Of a DNA stretch of 6,536 nucleotides, positions 1 through 5,792 are shown piece by piece. A program made the position numbers and the translations under genes. The notes beneath the pieces are model-generated. The model made no database searches and was not told the DNA's origin. It saw only the letters and a list, made by a program, of their open reading frames with translations. The stretch is taken from contig CAMZLA010000067.1 of assembly GCA_947311665.1 (NCBI GenBank), positions 1-6,536 of the forward strand, read 5' to 3'. Position 1 is the first letter of the stretch. Each line of letters begins with the position of its first letter. The DNA comes from an uncultured Candidatus Altimarinota bacterium (lineage in GTDB: Bacteria > Patescibacteriota > Gracilibacteria > CAIRYL01).

Positions 1-1616
1 AATTTAAAAGAATTGTTGGATTAGAAGGAGTTTCTTCTATTTTTTCTGGAATAAAAAAATATATACAACAATTTTCAAAAAAACAAATAATTTCATTGTT
101 TCTCTTTTTTTCCATTGCAATTGGTGGATATTCTGCATATGCATATGTACGAGATAATTCAAAACTTTTCATCGAAAAAAGTTTACAATTTGCAACTCAA
201 ACATTGGGAGAAGATTTGAAAAAAGATAAAAATGGACTTACCAATATTCTTATAATGGGAGCAGGGGGAGAAAATCATGATGGAGGATATTTAACAGATT
301 CTATAATTGTAATGACGCTCAATTATGATTTGAAAAGTGTTTCAATGCTTTCCATTCCACGAGATTTGCATGTTCGATATGAAGTTGAAGGACGAAAAAG
401 AAAAGGGAAAATTAATAGAGTCTTTATGGAATCTATGATTTATTGGGAGAATAGAGCAAAAAATAGAGATGAAAGAATTAAAAATTCTGCAGAAAATATA
501 AAAAAAGAAATAGAAGAAATTATAGGAAATGAAATTCAATATACGGCATATATCGATTTTCAAGGATTTGTAAAAATTGTAAACCAAATGGGAGGAATTG
601 AACTTAATCTAGAGAAAGCAATTTATGATTCTCAATATCCAGGACCAAATTATAGTTATACTATTTTTTCTCTTCCAGCAGGCGAGCAAGTGTTAAATGG
701 AGAAACAGCATTGAAATATGTACGATCTCGGCATGGAAATGCTGGAGGAGATTTTGGGCGTTCATATCGGCAAAAAAAAGCAATTATTGCTCTAAAAGAT
801 AAAGCAATGAATTCTGGTATTTTAACATCTCCTACAGAAATAAAGGCGTTATTGGGAGTTATTTCAGAAAATTTTTGGACCGATGTTTCATGGCAAGAAA
901 CTCTTTCTTTGCTTTCTTTTGCTCAAAAACTCGATGTTTCAAATTTGACAACAGGAGGGTTGCAAGATCTTACAAATGAAGAAAAAGAATGGTTTCTTTA
1001 TACTCCTCCTCGAGACTTGTTTAAGGGACAATCGGTGCTTCTTCCGTGTCGAATTTATTCAAAAACTCCATGGTCTGATGTCAAGCTCTATCATTCATTA
1101 ATGGCAGAAGTTCCAGAACTTACCAACTCAAAAATTATATCAATTTATAATACTACAAAAACAGCAGGGCTTGCATCAGAATTAGAAATTATTCTTAATA
1201 GGTTTTCTATTGAACCTTTAGAGGTGGGAAATGCAAAACGCTCATTTAAAACATCAGTAATTGAATATGATGCAATTGGTGAAAATGCAGAAAGAAATAG
1301 AATTATTGCAGAAAAATTGGGAGATTGGCTCGAACTTCCTGTTGAAAAGCAAAAAAAAGAACAAATATCAGCAGATATTTTAAATAATCTTGAAAAAGAT
1401 AAAAATTATAAAAACAAAAAAAATTATGAAGATGAAGAAAAAGGTGTATTACAAATAACTTCTTTATCAGGAGAAAATTCAGAAAATTCAGAAAATTCAG
1501 AAAAACAAGAAAAAGAAATTTCTACTATTGCACCAGCTCGCATCATTATTTATATCGGTGATGATTATGTAAAAGAACACAGAGAAGATATTCTTTGGTA
1601 TAAAAAATGTTGGTAA
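1..1616 (+). CDS. LytR-CpsA-Psr (LCP) family protein with LytR_C domain, 5'-partial
   Basis: LCP proteins are membrane-anchored extracytoplasmic phosphotransferases that move lipid-linked glycopolymers onto peptidoglycan or other surface acceptors. The codon frame starts at base 3 and is open to the left edge, so the true start is probably upstream; bases 3-95 contain no ATG, GTG or TTG in frame. A TTG at 96 lies inside the membrane helix (about 84-150) and is an unlikely start. Family marks in order: NILIMGAGG (about 240-266), LTDSIIVM, SIPRDLHV (351-374), a KINR segment, YIDFQGF, MGGIEL, LNGETALKYVRSRHG (ending near 737) and FGRSYRQKKAI (753-785). The conserved Asp and Arg residues of the active site are therefore present. 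The C-terminus resembles LytR_C: IISIYNTTKTAGLA near 1135-1170, RNRIIAEKLG near 1297-1326, and a final strand ARIIIYIGDDYV. A charged low-complexity stretch (about 1341-1530) separates the last two pieces. The gene ends at TAA 1614-1616, convergent with the glycosyltransferase. The LCP call is firm; the polymer and acceptor are unknown. Confidence 0.93.
   Translation, partial: FKRIVGLEGVSSIFSGIKKYIQQFSKKQIISLFLFFSIAIGGYSAYAYVRDNSKLFIEKSLQFATQTLGEDLKKDKNGLTNILIMGAGGENHDGGYLTDSIIVMTLNYDLKSVSMLSIPRDLHVRYEVEGRKRKGKINRVFMESMIYWENRAKNRDERIKNSAENIKKEIEEIIGNEIQYTAYIDFQGFVKIVNQMGGIELNLEKAIYDSQYPGPNYSYTIFSLPAGEQVLNGETALKYVRSRHGNAGGDFGRSYRQKKAIIALKDKAMNSGILTSPTEIKALLGVISENFWTDVSWQETLSLLSFAQKLDVSNLTTGGLQDLTNEEKEWFLYTPPRDLFKGQSVLLPCRIYSKTPWSDVKLYHSLMAEVPELTNSKIISIYNTTKTAGLASELEIILNRFSIEPLEVGNAKRSFKTSVIEYDAIGENAERNRIIAEKLGDWLELPVEKQKKEQISADILNNLEKDKNYKNKKNYEDEEKGVLQITSLSGENSENSENSEKQEKEISTIAPARIIIYIGDDYVKEHREDILWYKKCW
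1473..1499 (+). repeat. 9-bp tandem repeat, three copies, encoding Glu-Asn-Ser
   Basis: Three perfect copies of GAAAATTCA lie in the reading frame of the LCP gene and encode ENSENSENS. They sit in the low-complexity insert near the C-terminus. The period is a multiple of three, so copy-number change would not shift the frame. Confidence 0.9.
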
Positions 1617-1636
1617 AATATTATAAAAAATATTTT
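1615..1636. terminator. Possible weak bidirectional hairpin between convergent genes
   Basis: AAAATATT (1615-1622) pairs perfectly with AATATTTT (1629-1636) around a 6-nt loop. The hairpin overlaps both stop codons of the convergent LCP and glycosyltransferase genes. The stem is entirely A/T and no long T tract follows it on either strand, so termination would be weak and the match may be chance in A/T-rich DNA. Confidence 0.25.
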
Positions 1637-2484
1637 CTCATTTCCGAAATTTTCATAAATATCCATGCAAATGGTTTTTCATACCATTTCATCAGATAAG
1701 TATTTTTAAATGAATGATATATTTTTTTTTGTCCTTCTATTGAAGAAAGAATGCTGAATTTTGATTTCTGAGAATTTTTTGAAATATATCTTTTATGAGT
1801 GGCATAAAAAGAAGAGTCGTACCATGTTTTTTGTTGCAAAATATTCATTCGGCACATGAGTTCACAGTCATTTTTATAATGCAGAGTTTCATCAAAAAAA
1901 TAATGATATATATTTTTAATTTTTTCTATAGCATTTTTTTTTATACAAAATAATGCACCAGAACTTCCAAAAACTTCTCTACTCAATTGTTGTGTGCTTG
2001 TCTTTTCTTCTTGCCCAATATCAAAAAATTTCCAATAAAAAGTTTTATCTATTCCGCAAGAGTCAATAACATTATCTGTACTGATGAGTTTTCCAGTAAA
2101 ACAATGAGCATCAATATTTTCAATATTATCTGAAAATTTTTGAAGCATATTTTTTTTATATATCATATCTATGCTCGCACAAATATAATTTTCTCCTTTC
2201 ATTTTAGAAATACAAAAATTATGTCCTCCAGAATGAAAAATATTTTCGCCTTTAAAAATTCTTATTTTTTTTTCATCAATTTCTTTGGTATATGTTTTTT
2301 TTATATATTCATAAGCTTCAAATTTTTTTTTCCCATTTGTTTTTTTTTCAGACTGATCTCTCATGATAATTTCAAAATCTGTAAAAGATTGGGCAAGAAG
2401 TGTTGATATAGATTTTTTCAAATCATCAATGCCAGAAAAATAGACAAGTCCAATAGAAAATTTTTTATTATTCATGCTCTTCAT
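1621..2484 (-). CDS. Family 2 glycosyltransferase (rhamnosyltransferase-like)
   Basis: Predicted cytoplasmic GT-A fold enzyme that transfers a sugar from a nucleotide donor, probably in synthesis of a surface polysaccharide or glycoprotein glycan. The N-terminus (residues 9-45) has the GT2 pattern: FSIGLVYFSG, then LLAQSFTDFEIIMRDQS, where D43 occupies the usual 'D-N-x-S' position. GGHNFCI (86-92) followed by GENYICASID (97-106) matches the 'GGxNxGI...A.G.Y...xxD' region of WbbL-like enzymes; S104-I105-D106 stands where the metal-binding DxD normally lies. FGSSGALFCIKK (172-183) and FFDE...KNDCELMCR (196-212) match the acceptor and catalytic-base region, with N205-D206 replacing the common E-D. 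The length of 287 is normal for a single-domain enzyme. No membrane helix is obvious. The start is uncertain: M1 (2484) and M4 (2475) are both possible and neither has a clear ribosome binding site. The gene faces away from the SLH gene and converges on the LCP gene. Sugar specificity cannot be read from the sequence. Confidence 0.85.
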   Translation of the reverse strand: MKSMNNKKFSIGLVYFSGIDDLKKSISTLLAQSFTDFEIIMRDQSEKKTNGKKKFEAYEYIKKTYTKEIDEKKIRIFKGENIFHSGGHNFCISKMKGENYICASIDMIYKKNMLQKFSDNIENIDAHCFTGKLISTDNVIDSCGIDKTFYWKFFDIGQEEKTSTQQLSREVFGSSGALFCIKKNAIEKIKNIYHYFFDETLHYKNDCELMCRMNILQQKTWYDSSFYATHKRYISKNSQKSKFSILSSIEGQKKIYHSFKNTYLMKWYEKPFAWIFMKISEMRKYFL

Positions 2485-2522
2485 ATTCTTTTAAATTTTT
2501 TAATATTTTGAAGTATAAGAAT

Positions 2523-2550
2523 ATTATATCTGTTTTTCAGAAGAAGTAAA
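2523..2550 (-). promoter_or_regulatory. Candidate sigma70-type promoter for the glycosyltransferase
   Basis: On the minus strand, TTTACT (2550-2545, four of six matches to TTGACA) is followed after 16 nt by a perfect TATAAT (2528-2523). The predicted transcription start lies near 2516, about 30-40 nt before the candidate start codons. Perfect -10 boxes also arise by chance in A/T-rich DNA, but the position is right. Confidence 0.45.
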
Positions 2551-2601
2551 TATATTTTACCCTATTTATATTTTTTCGTTTATTGTTTTTATCTGTTTTC
2601 A

Positions 2602-2629
2602 TTGCTAGTGTTTATTCTGTATTTATAGT
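2602..2629 (+). promoter_or_regulatory. Candidate sigma70-type promoter for the SLH-protein gene
   Basis: TTGCTA (2602-2607, four of six) and TATAGT (2624-2629, five of six) are separated by 16 nt. The predicted start near 2636 would give a pyrimidine-rich leader of about 44 nt before the ATG at 2680. It is about 50 bp from the divergent glycosyltransferase promoter. The call rests on consensus similarity and position only. Confidence 0.33.
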
Positions 2630-2679
2630 TATTTCCTATCTTTTCCCTATATTTTTCTTATTTTTTTATTATTCTGATC

Positions 2680-4689
2680 ATGAAAATATTTTCTCATATT
2701 TCTTCATATTTCTTATATTTCTCATATCTCTCATATCTTTCATATTTATCTCTTCTTTTATATTCATTTTTCTTTTCTTTTCTTCTTTTTTCTTTCTCTT
2801 CGTTTTCTTCTGCCGATGCTATAACAGGATCTACTGATTTACAACCACAGCTATTAAGTGAATTTCCTGATGGGTGTTATGGAACAAATCCAAATTTTCG
2901 TACTATTTTTCTTAATGAATCGAAAGGAGCAACTTCTCAATTTGCTTTTAATATTGGGTATATATACCTTATTAAAAATCCAAATTTTATAAGTAATATT
3001 GAAACATTAGGAGTTCCAGAATATAATGTTGTTCTTTGTAATTCTAATAAACTCGGTGATAATGGTGAACATATTACAGACTCTCCATATTATCCATTAA
3101 ATCATTATTTCAACAATACATTTGCAGGAGTGTCTACAGATGTTCCAGTTTCTTTCTTGTTTGATGATAATAATGGATTGTTTATTGTGAATAAAAATGG
3201 GAATAATTGGCTTCTTTCAACTTCAAAAGGAATATTATTTATACGAGATGAAATTCGATATTCATTATTAGGTTTTTCTGTTCAGGAAAATGTAAAAGAG
3301 GGTGAAGTGGAAAATTCTTTACGAATGCTGGCAAGTCTCGAATTTGCTATGAAAGATGTAACAAATAATAAAGCTCCACAATTAAATTCATCAGTTGCAT
3401 CTCGAATACACTATAACAAAGAATGTAATTTGCGAGATGTAAATAGTTATTGTATTTCCATTCTTGATGCACGACCTGTGCATGGTTCAAAGTTTTCATT
3501 ATATCTCTTTGCAGAAGATGATGATAAAAATAATAGAGAAGAAACAAAAGTAAGAAAGACAGAATATAATTTTATTCTAAAAGAAGTTGGAAAAAATCAA
3601 TTAGATACCGATAATGATGGAGTATCTGATGAGATTGAAGCATTGCTTGAATCTGACAGTGAAGATGGGAATGAATATCCGAGTTCATCTGAATTATTTG
3701 ATTATTTCTTTGAATTTGATGAAGAAACATTTACCTTACAGCAAAAAGAAGGTGTTGACCTTACTCCAGACCAAAGTCCATATGTGATAAAAGTTTCTAT
3801 TGAAGAAGAGGCTTTAAATGTTGCAAATGTTGGGGATTCTATTCTATTGGCAGCAAATACAATTCCTTTGAATTTATATTCAGAATTAATTTCTCAAAGT
3901 GGAGTTGTTTTCGATTTATATATCAATGTTATAGAACCTTCTAGTTATGAAGCAACTCCAGCAACTCCAAAACCAAAGGTAGTTATTTCTTCAGGAAGAA
4001 GAGGAGGGGGAAAAGATGATACTCTTCTTGCCTCAACGCCAAAACCAACTCCAAAAGTACTTGTTTGTCCAACAAAAAAATATAATAGATATCCAGAAAA
4101 TAGGGGGATGGGGATAGCAGAAGGTAAATTTTTAGATACTTCTCCTCGACATAGAGCATATGATGCATTGATTGATTTAGCAGAACAAAAAATTGTTAAT
4201 GGAGATAAAGAAACTGGAAATGCTCGACTTGATGATACGATTTCACGAGCAGAGTTTGTAAAAATAATGACAATTGCGAGAGAAGATACTTTATTATTGG
4301 GAGATTGTTTGAAATTTTCAAATTTTTACGATGTTGATGCTGATGCATGGTATACTCCTTTCATTCAAAACCTTGAACAAAAAAATATTGTAAAAGGATA
4401 TGTTGATAATATGTATAGACCTGCTCGTCCTATAAATCTTGTTGAAGCATATAAAATAATATCTCTTTCTTTCGATTATACAACTATTGAAGAAGCGTAT
4501 AATATTGTCCATGATAAAAATATTCAATGGTATGTCCCTTATGTAGATGCTTTGGAAAAGGGAGGAGTTATTCCTGTTTGGATGAAAGAATATGAAATGG
4601 CCTCAACAATATCTAGAGGAGATATGTTTGCATTGCTTTCTAATGTATTACGAAAAAAAGATTGGTTGAAAAATGTAGAATGGAAATAA
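2680..4689 (+). CDS. Secreted SLH-domain surface protein with a calcium-binding-like DxDxDG motif
   Basis: A 669-residue exported protein, expected to be held on the cell surface through its SLH repeats, which in known families bind secondary cell-wall polymers. Residues 1-47 form a long Phe/Ser/Tyr/Leu-rich signal peptide ending in A-D-A, with likely cleavage after A47. Residues 48-305 are not recognised; they look beta-rich, and the part around 'KAPQLNSS...ARPVHGSKFSLYLFAEDDD' could be an Ig- or cadherin-like fold. D309-T-D-N-D-G-V-S-D-E-I-E320 matches a thrombospondin type 3-like calcium loop. A Pro/Thr and Gly/Arg-rich linker covers 425-460. Three SLH repeats follow: about 493-530 (SRAE at 522-525), 548-595 (YDVDADAWYTPFI; degenerate NLVE at 586-589) and 617-660 (WYVPYVDALEKGGV; SRGD at 645-648). 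ATG 2680 is the only ATG, GTG or TTG start in frame between the upstream TAG at 2626 and the signal peptide; it has no Shine-Dalgarno. The export and SLH calls are firm; the ligand and the role of the N-terminal region are unknown. Confidence 0.9.
   Translation: MKIFSHISSYFLYFSYLSYLSYLSLLLYSFFFSFLLFSFSSFSSADAITGSTDLQPQLLSEFPDGCYGTNPNFRTIFLNESKGATSQFAFNIGYIYLIKNPNFISNIETLGVPEYNVVLCNSNKLGDNGEHITDSPYYPLNHYFNNTFAGVSTDVPVSFLFDDNNGLFIVNKNGNNWLLSTSKGILFIRDEIRYSLLGFSVQENVKEGEVENSLRMLASLEFAMKDVTNNKAPQLNSSVASRIHYNKECNLRDVNSYCISILDARPVHGSKFSLYLFAEDDDKNNREETKVRKTEYNFILKEVGKNQLDTDNDGVSDEIEALLESDSEDGNEYPSSSELFDYFFEFDEETFTLQQKEGVDLTPDQSPYVIKVSIEEEALNVANVGDSILLAANTIPLNLYSELISQSGVVFDLYINVIEPSSYEATPATPKPKVVISSGRRGGGKDDTLLASTPKPTPKVLVCPTKKYNRYPENRGMGIAEGKFLDTSPRHRAYDALIDLAEQKIVNGDKETGNARLDDTISRAEFVKIMTIAREDTLLLGDCLKFSNFYDVDADAWYTPFIQNLEQKNIVKGYVDNMYRPARPINLVEAYKIISLSFDYTTIEEAYNIVHDKNIQWYVPYVDALEKGGVIPVWMKEYEMASTISRGDMFALLSNVLRKKDWLKNVEWK
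2704..2748 (+). repeat. 9-bp tandem array within the signal peptide
   Basis: Five successive 9-mers follow the consensus TCATATYTY, with substitutions in the outer copies. They encode residues 9-23 of the SLH protein, ending in SYLSYLSYL. A related partial copy begins near 2694. The period keeps the frame, so copy change would alter signal peptide length only. Confidence 0.8.
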
Positions 4690-4794
4690 TATCTCAACTG
4701 AAATTTTTAAATATCTAGAATATAATGAGTATTTCATCTGTTCTCGATGTATTGATAATTAAGCCGTAATGTAATAAAAAAAAGTAGAGAAACT

Positions 4795-4828
4795 AAAAAA
4801 GAGAGTATAATTTATACTCTCTTTTTTT
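4795..4828. terminator. Bidirectional Rho-independent terminator
   Basis: GAGAGTAT (4801-4808) pairs perfectly with ATACTCTC (4814-4821) around the loop AATTT. The stem is flanked by six A (4795-4800) on the left and seven T (4822-4828) on the right, so each strand has a hairpin followed by a U tract. It lies between the convergent SLH-protein gene and the ATPase subunit D gene and should terminate both. It is the only stem with clear G-C content and flanking tracts in the window. Confidence 0.88.
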
Positions 4829-4860
4829 AATTTCAAATTTTAATATTTACAATTTATAAC

Positions 4861-5517
4861 TTATGATTTCTGTGAAAGTTCTTTTGCTTCTCTTTCTTTT
4901 TTTTGAATCATTGCTTTTACTCTCATGACAGATACAACAGCATCTCTATTTGCTTCTTCAAGTTTTAATTGAATAAATTTCACTGTTTCTTCAAGGTTTG
5001 GAATCATTTGATATTCAAGAGCATTTACCCTTCTTCGTGTTGTTTCAATTTCTTTTGCAAGTGCTTCAATTGCTTTTTCCAATCCTGCAAGCTTGAGAAG
5101 TGTTGGAAAAATTTCTTGAAGAGTTTCAATTGAAAGAGATAAAAATGGAGATACTCCTGTTTTCCCAAAATTTAACGCATTTCCAGATATTTGTGAAGAA
5201 AATTCTGGAATTTTCACACTCATTACATTTTTTGTTTCTACCTCCAGTTCTAGAGATATATCTGGAGAATAGAGAGCTGTTTCAATAGCTTTTGGGTTTG
5301 TACTTCTACTGGCTCGTAATATAAGAGAAAATGCTTCTCCCATTTGATTTTCTACAGTTTTTCTTAGACTTCGTGCTTCTTTTATTAAAGCCATAAATTC
5401 TTTCATCAATCCATCTCGTTTGTCTTTTAAAAGTTTGTGTCCTTTTTGTGCTGTTTTAATCTGTTTTTTCATTCCTAACAAATTCATTCGAGTAGGGCTC
5501 ACTTGTAAAATAGCCAT
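4861..5517 (-). CDS. ntpD: V-type ATP synthase/ATPase subunit D
   Basis: Subunit D is the coiled-coil central stalk of V/A-type rotary ATPases; it turns inside the A3B3 head and couples ATP hydrolysis or synthesis to ion movement through the membrane ring. The 218-residue length is typical. Both family signatures are present: the N-terminal helix SPTRMNLL...KTAQKGHKLLKDKRDGLMKEF (residues 7-41) and the C-terminal helix TRRRVNALEYQMIPNLEETVKFIQLKLEE (160-188), with a basic tail. The region around 80-125, between the helices, is the more variable part. ATG 5517 places SPTR at the usual distance from the N-terminus; it has only an A-rich leader and no Shine-Dalgarno. The gene stands alone: the neighbours are a convergent SLH-protein gene and a divergent secreted-protein gene, although ntpD is normally in an operon with the other ATPase subunits. 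No truncation is seen. The family call is very secure; whether a full enzyme exists cannot be told from this window. Confidence 0.96.
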   Translation of the reverse strand: MAILQVSPTRMNLLGMKKQIKTAQKGHKLLKDKRDGLMKEFMALIKEARSLRKTVENQMGEAFSLILRASRSTNPKAIETALYSPDISLELEVETKNVMSVKIPEFSSQISGNALNFGKTGVSPFLSLSIETLQEIFPTLLKLAGLEKAIEALAKEIETTRRRVNALEYQMIPNLEETVKFIQLKLEEANRDAVVSVMRVKAMIQKKEREAKELSQKS

Positions 5518-5630
5518 TTTTTTAAAATTAAAGTAAATTCTTGAATAGTGTAAATAATTTTTGAAAAGAAAAAAAGAGTAATTTTCAACATTAATATTAA
5601 AAGAGAAAGTTTTATTTTATATTTTATATT

Positions 5631-5656
5631 TTATTTACAGTTATTTACAGTTATTT
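5631..5656 (+). repeat. 10-bp direct repeat TTATTTACAG, two copies plus a partial third
   Basis: TTATTTACAG occurs at 5631-5640 and again immediately at 5641-5650, followed by TTATTT at 5651-5656. The 10-bp period places the copies on the same face of the helix, as expected for a protein-binding array. The core TTATTTACA also occurs inverted at 5549-5557. Confidence 0.75.
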
Positions 5657-5661
5657 TAAAT

Positions 5662-5686
5662 TATGTTTTTATATTATAAAAACATA
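5662..5686. promoter_or_regulatory. 25-bp perfect palindrome, possible operator
   Basis: The 12-bp arms (5662-5673 and 5675-5686, core ATGTTTTTATA) are perfect reverse complements around a single central T. It lies about 106 bp before the start of the Cys-rich protein gene. No T tract follows and no gene ends here, so an operator or cruciform site is likelier than a terminator. The palindrome itself is certain; its role is inferred. Confidence 0.4.
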
Positions 5687-5714
5687 TATATTGAAAAATG
5701 TCTATTGAGTTTTT

Positions 5715-5743
5715 TTGCAATAAGGATATTAATTTGATAATAT
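5715..5743 (+). promoter_or_regulatory. Candidate promoter for the Cys-rich secreted protein
   Basis: TTGCAA (5715-5720, four of six) is followed after 17 nt by TAATAT (5738-5743, four of six); GATAAT at 5736-5741 is an alternative -10. The start would fall near 5750, giving a leader of about 43 nt. Similarity is modest and A/T-rich sequence gives many such matches. Confidence 0.28.
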
Positions 5744-5792
5744 TACACGATATTTATAAATATTAACATATACATATATAAATTATAAACAT

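Larger units (their letters stand above)
5518..5792. other. A/T-rich divergent intergenic region with repeats
   Basis: This 275-bp gap separates the divergent ntpD and Cys-rich protein genes. It contains no supported gene. It holds a short period-7 array (TTTTATA, 5615-5635), a 10-bp direct repeat, a 25-bp palindrome centred on 5674 and a second 14-bp A/T palindrome at 5750-5763. It must carry the promoters of both genes; no convincing promoter for ntpD could be chosen. Confidence 0.7.

Noticed and set aside
342..587. Open frame on the minus strand
   Set aside because: It lies wholly inside the LCP catalytic domain, is Phe/Ile/Asn-rich as expected from antisense A/T-rich codons, and matches no family.
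2140..2406. Open frame on the plus strand within the glycosyltransferase gene
   Set aside because: Antisense to a well-supported GT2 gene, with Phe/Ile-rich composition and no domain.
2583..2837. Alternative hydrophobic frame overlapping the start of the SLH gene
   Set aside because: The pyrimidine-rich DNA makes two frames look like membrane protein. Only the 2680 frame continues into recognisable domains.
3347..3547. Minus-strand open frames inside the SLH gene (also 3983-4168 and 4318-4527)
   Set aside because: They are antisense to coding sequence, have no start signals or recognisable domain, and have shadow-like composition.
5100..5288. Plus-strand open frame opposite ntpD
   Set aside because: It is antisense to the secure subunit D gene and has no supporting motif.
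5615..5656. CRISPR-like array
   Set aside because: The units are 7-10 bp and directly adjacent, without spacers.
5662..5686. Terminator
   Set aside because: No gene ends nearby on either strand, the stem is nearly all A/T and no T tract follows it.
5750..5763. 14-bp palindrome ATATTTATAAATAT as an operator
   Set aside because: It is made of A and T only in an extremely A/T-rich region, so chance occurrence is likely.
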